From: Oscillospiraceae bacterium
GTDB taxonomy: Bacteria > Bacillota > Clostridia > Oscillospirales > Oscillospiraceae
Assembly (NCBI GenBank): GCA_029067025.1
Contig: JAIEFH010000029.1
Location: forward strand, 1 to 6,713
DNA: 6,713 nt
Direction of reading: 5' to 3'
Position 1 is the first letter of the stretch; the number at the start of each line of letters is the position of its first letter. Of the stretch, positions 5,272 through 6,713 are shown piece by piece. Under the pieces are notes generated by a model that saw only the letters and a program-made list of their open reading frames with translations, did no database searches and was not told the origin of the DNA. The position numbers were made by a program, and so were the translations under genes.

Positions 5272-6713
5272 TTAACGATTGGACGTGGTGATCCACTCCT
5301 CCATCCGATAGAAGGGGTTGGACCGGGTGGGCTGAAGGCCGGACACCATCCCCCAGCGCACCAGCAGGGAGCCCCGCTTGAAGCATATGGGGGCGATGGG
5401 CGCGGCCTGGGCGAACCGGGCCCACAGGGCTTTCGCGGCCTGGGCACGCTCCTCCCCCTGGGCGGCTTTCCAAGTCTCCAGCGCCTGGACAAGCCCCCGA
5501 TTCTCACCGACGCCGTAGCTCAATGACCCGGTGAACAGGGGGGAGGGGTCGAAGTCCCCGGTGAGCCGCACCTCGCCGATGTAAAGATCAAACTGCCCCG
5601 CGGCCAGGGCGGCGGTGTAATTGCTCCAGGACAGGGAGTTCACCGTGACGCTCACCCCCAGCTCGGTGAGGGCGGCGGCGACAGTGTCCGCCACGGCCTG
5701 ACGGCTCTCATTGTCGCTGTTCACCAGCAGGGTAACGGCCAGCGGCACATTTCGGCGGTAGCGCAGGCCGTCCTCCTCATTGCGCTCATACCCCGCCTGG
5801 GCCAGCAGTTCGGCGGCCCCTTCCAGGTCATAGTCCAGCAGGGCGGCGCTCTCCCCGTCATACTCCCCGCACAGGGGGGAGACGGGCAGATTGGCGGGAT
5901 CGGCGTGGCCGGACAGCAGCGTCTGCACCACGCCCTCCCGGTCAATGGCCAGGGAGAACGCCTGCCGCACCAGGTTGGACTGGCACGGCCCCCCGGCGGA
6001 TCGGAAGCCCACGAACAGCATTGCGGTGGTGGGGTAGTCGCAGGTCTCGTAGCTGCTGGAATACCCCAGCGCATAGGCGGAAGAGAATTCGGTGGTGACG
6101 GCGGTGACCTCCCCGCTGTCAAAAGAGGCGATGCGCTCGTCCGCCCCGCTCACCGGGGTGAGCGGGATGGTGGAGTAGGGCAGGGCCGCCGCTCCGGCGT
6201 TGTAAGGATTGGTCTGAAGGTATAGGCGGTCGCCCGCCGCCTCGTATTGATAGTACCCCGTGCCCAAAGGGGCGGGGGCGTCCTCCCGTTCCAGCACCAC
6301 GGGCACGTCCAGCAGGGCGGGCAGGTTCCCGTTGGGCGCGGACAGATAGACCACCAGGGTGGCGTCGTCCACCGCCGTCACGTCGGTGATCTCCGCCAGC
6401 CGGGGCGCATAGGAGGCGCTCGTCCGGGCGGCGTTCAGCGATGAGGCCGCGTGCCGGGCGGAGACAGGGGTTCCGTCGGAGAACAGCGCCCCCGTATTCA
6501 AGGTGAAGCTCCAGCTGTACCCATCCTCGCTGGGCGCGCCGGAGGCGGCCAGCACCGGCTGCGGGGAGAAGGAGTTGTCCAGCTCATACAGCCCCTGGTA
6601 CACCAGCCCCGCCAGCTCCCGGTTCACCTGACTGTCCCCGGCGATGGGGTGGAGGGTGGCGGCGGGGTCATAGCCCAGGCTGAACCGCACCACCTCCGGC
6701 GTCCGGGTGGGGG
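5272..6713 (-). CDS. ABC transporter solute-binding protein, family 5 (peptide/nickel type), 5' end outside window
   Basis: 479 codons are visible and the frame stays open to the right edge, so the true start and any lipoprotein signal lie outside. Family-5 hallmarks (residues counted from the first visible codon): YDPAATLHPIAGDSQVNREL (14-33) with GLVYQGLYELD, the DGYSWSFTL / GALFSDGTPVSA block (63-85), a YDL-type segment GEVTAVTTEF (200-209), VRQAFSLAIDREGVVQTLL (248-266), DLEGAAELLAQAGY (295-308), and FDLYIGEVRLTGDFDPSPLF (374-393). Such proteins sit outside the membrane and hand peptides or similar ligands to an ABC permease. The ligand cannot be read from sequence. The GTG at 6693 could be taken as a start, but GGAG abuts it directly and the family needs a signal peptide upstream. 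No permease or ATPase gene is visible. Its partner is off the right edge or elsewhere. It lies 42 bp upstream of purL on the same strand. Confidence 0.9.
   Translation of the reverse strand, partial: PTRTPEVVRFSLGYDPAATLHPIAGDSQVNRELAGLVYQGLYELDNSFSPQPVLAASGAPSEDGYSWSFTLNTGALFSDGTPVSARHAASSLNAARTSASYAPRLAEITDVTAVDDATLVVYLSAPNGNLPALLDVPVVLEREDAPAPLGTGYYQYEAAGDRLYLQTNPYNAGAAALPYSTIPLTPVSGADERIASFDSGEVTAVTTEFSSAYALGYSSSYETCDYPTTAMLFVGFRSAGGPCQSNLVRQAFSLAIDREGVVQTLLSGHADPANLPVSPLCGEYDGESAALLDYDLEGAAELLAQAGYERNEEDGLRYRRNVPLAVTLLVNSDNESRQAVADTVAAALTELGVSVTVNSLSWSNYTAALAAGQFDLYIGEVRLTGDFDPSPLFTGSLSYGVGENRGLVQALETWKAAQGEERAQAAKALWARFAQAAPIAPICFKRGSLLVRWGMVSGLQPTRSNPFYRMEEWITTSNR

Noticed and set aside
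4144..5526. 460-codon open frame on the plus strand antisense to purL and the binding-protein gene
   Set aside because: It spans two real minus-strand genes and their gap, has shadow-like composition and no ribosome binding site or family signature.
5272..6693. GTG at 6693 as start of the solute-binding protein
   Set aside because: The frame continues to the window edge, the visible sequence is already mature-domain sequence, and GGAG directly abuts the GTG, too close to act as its ribosome binding site.
1..6713. CRISPR array, tRNA, rRNA, insertion sequence or defence/mobile system
   Set aside because: No regularly spaced repeats, cloverleaf sequence, transposase or integrase signature was seen by eye; coding sequence is ordinary housekeeping, transport and regulation.

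Overview
The window looks like a chromosomal segment of a GC-rich, low-GC-lineage-type Firmicute, most likely a gut clostridium of the Oscillospiraceae (Flavonifractor/Lawsonibacter/Intestinimonas-like). The reasons are the gene families: a YerC/YecD-type TrpR homologue, the long single-chain clostridial/streptococcal form of PurL, a PepV/Sapep-type dipeptidase, and strong AGGAGG-like ribosome binding sites. The species assignment is inference.

Layout, left to right. (1) Positions 1-125 (minus) hold the N-terminus of a Sapep/PepV-like M20 dipeptidase that runs off the left edge. Its leader (about 126-289) is GC-rich and can form several hairpins that pair better as minus-strand RNA than as DNA; part of it is bracketed by a 9-bp direct repeat. 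A candidate promoter (296-324) is overlapped by an inverted repeat with TTTCCC/GGGAAA arms. (2) Positions 340-975 (minus) encode a YheO/DauR-type regulator (PAS-like sensor domain plus C-terminal HTH). Its candidate promoter (1049-1077) carries a perfect 18-bp palindrome in the -35/-10 spacer, with the same TTTCCC/GGGAAA arms. (3) On the plus strand, 1186-1482 encodes YerC behind a good promoter (1125-1153). It ends in a 15-bp-stem terminator (1482-1517) shared with the convergent purL gene. (4) Positions 1525-5229 (minus) encode a complete single-chain FGAM synthase, PurL, covering more than half of the window. (5) Positions 5272-6713 (minus) encode most of a family-5 ABC transporter solute-binding protein that runs off the right edge, 42 bp upstream of purL with no terminator between them.

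How they may work together: the regulator and dipeptidase probably form one small ligand-responsive circuit, because both promoters carry related inverted repeats. The binding protein and purL are likely read in one direction as a transcriptional unit, although their functions are not obviously linked. YerC is a separate unit pointing at purL. I found no CRISPR array, tRNA, rRNA, insertion sequence or clearly novel multi-gene system. The most interesting material is non-coding: the shared operator-like repeats and the structured dipeptidase leader.
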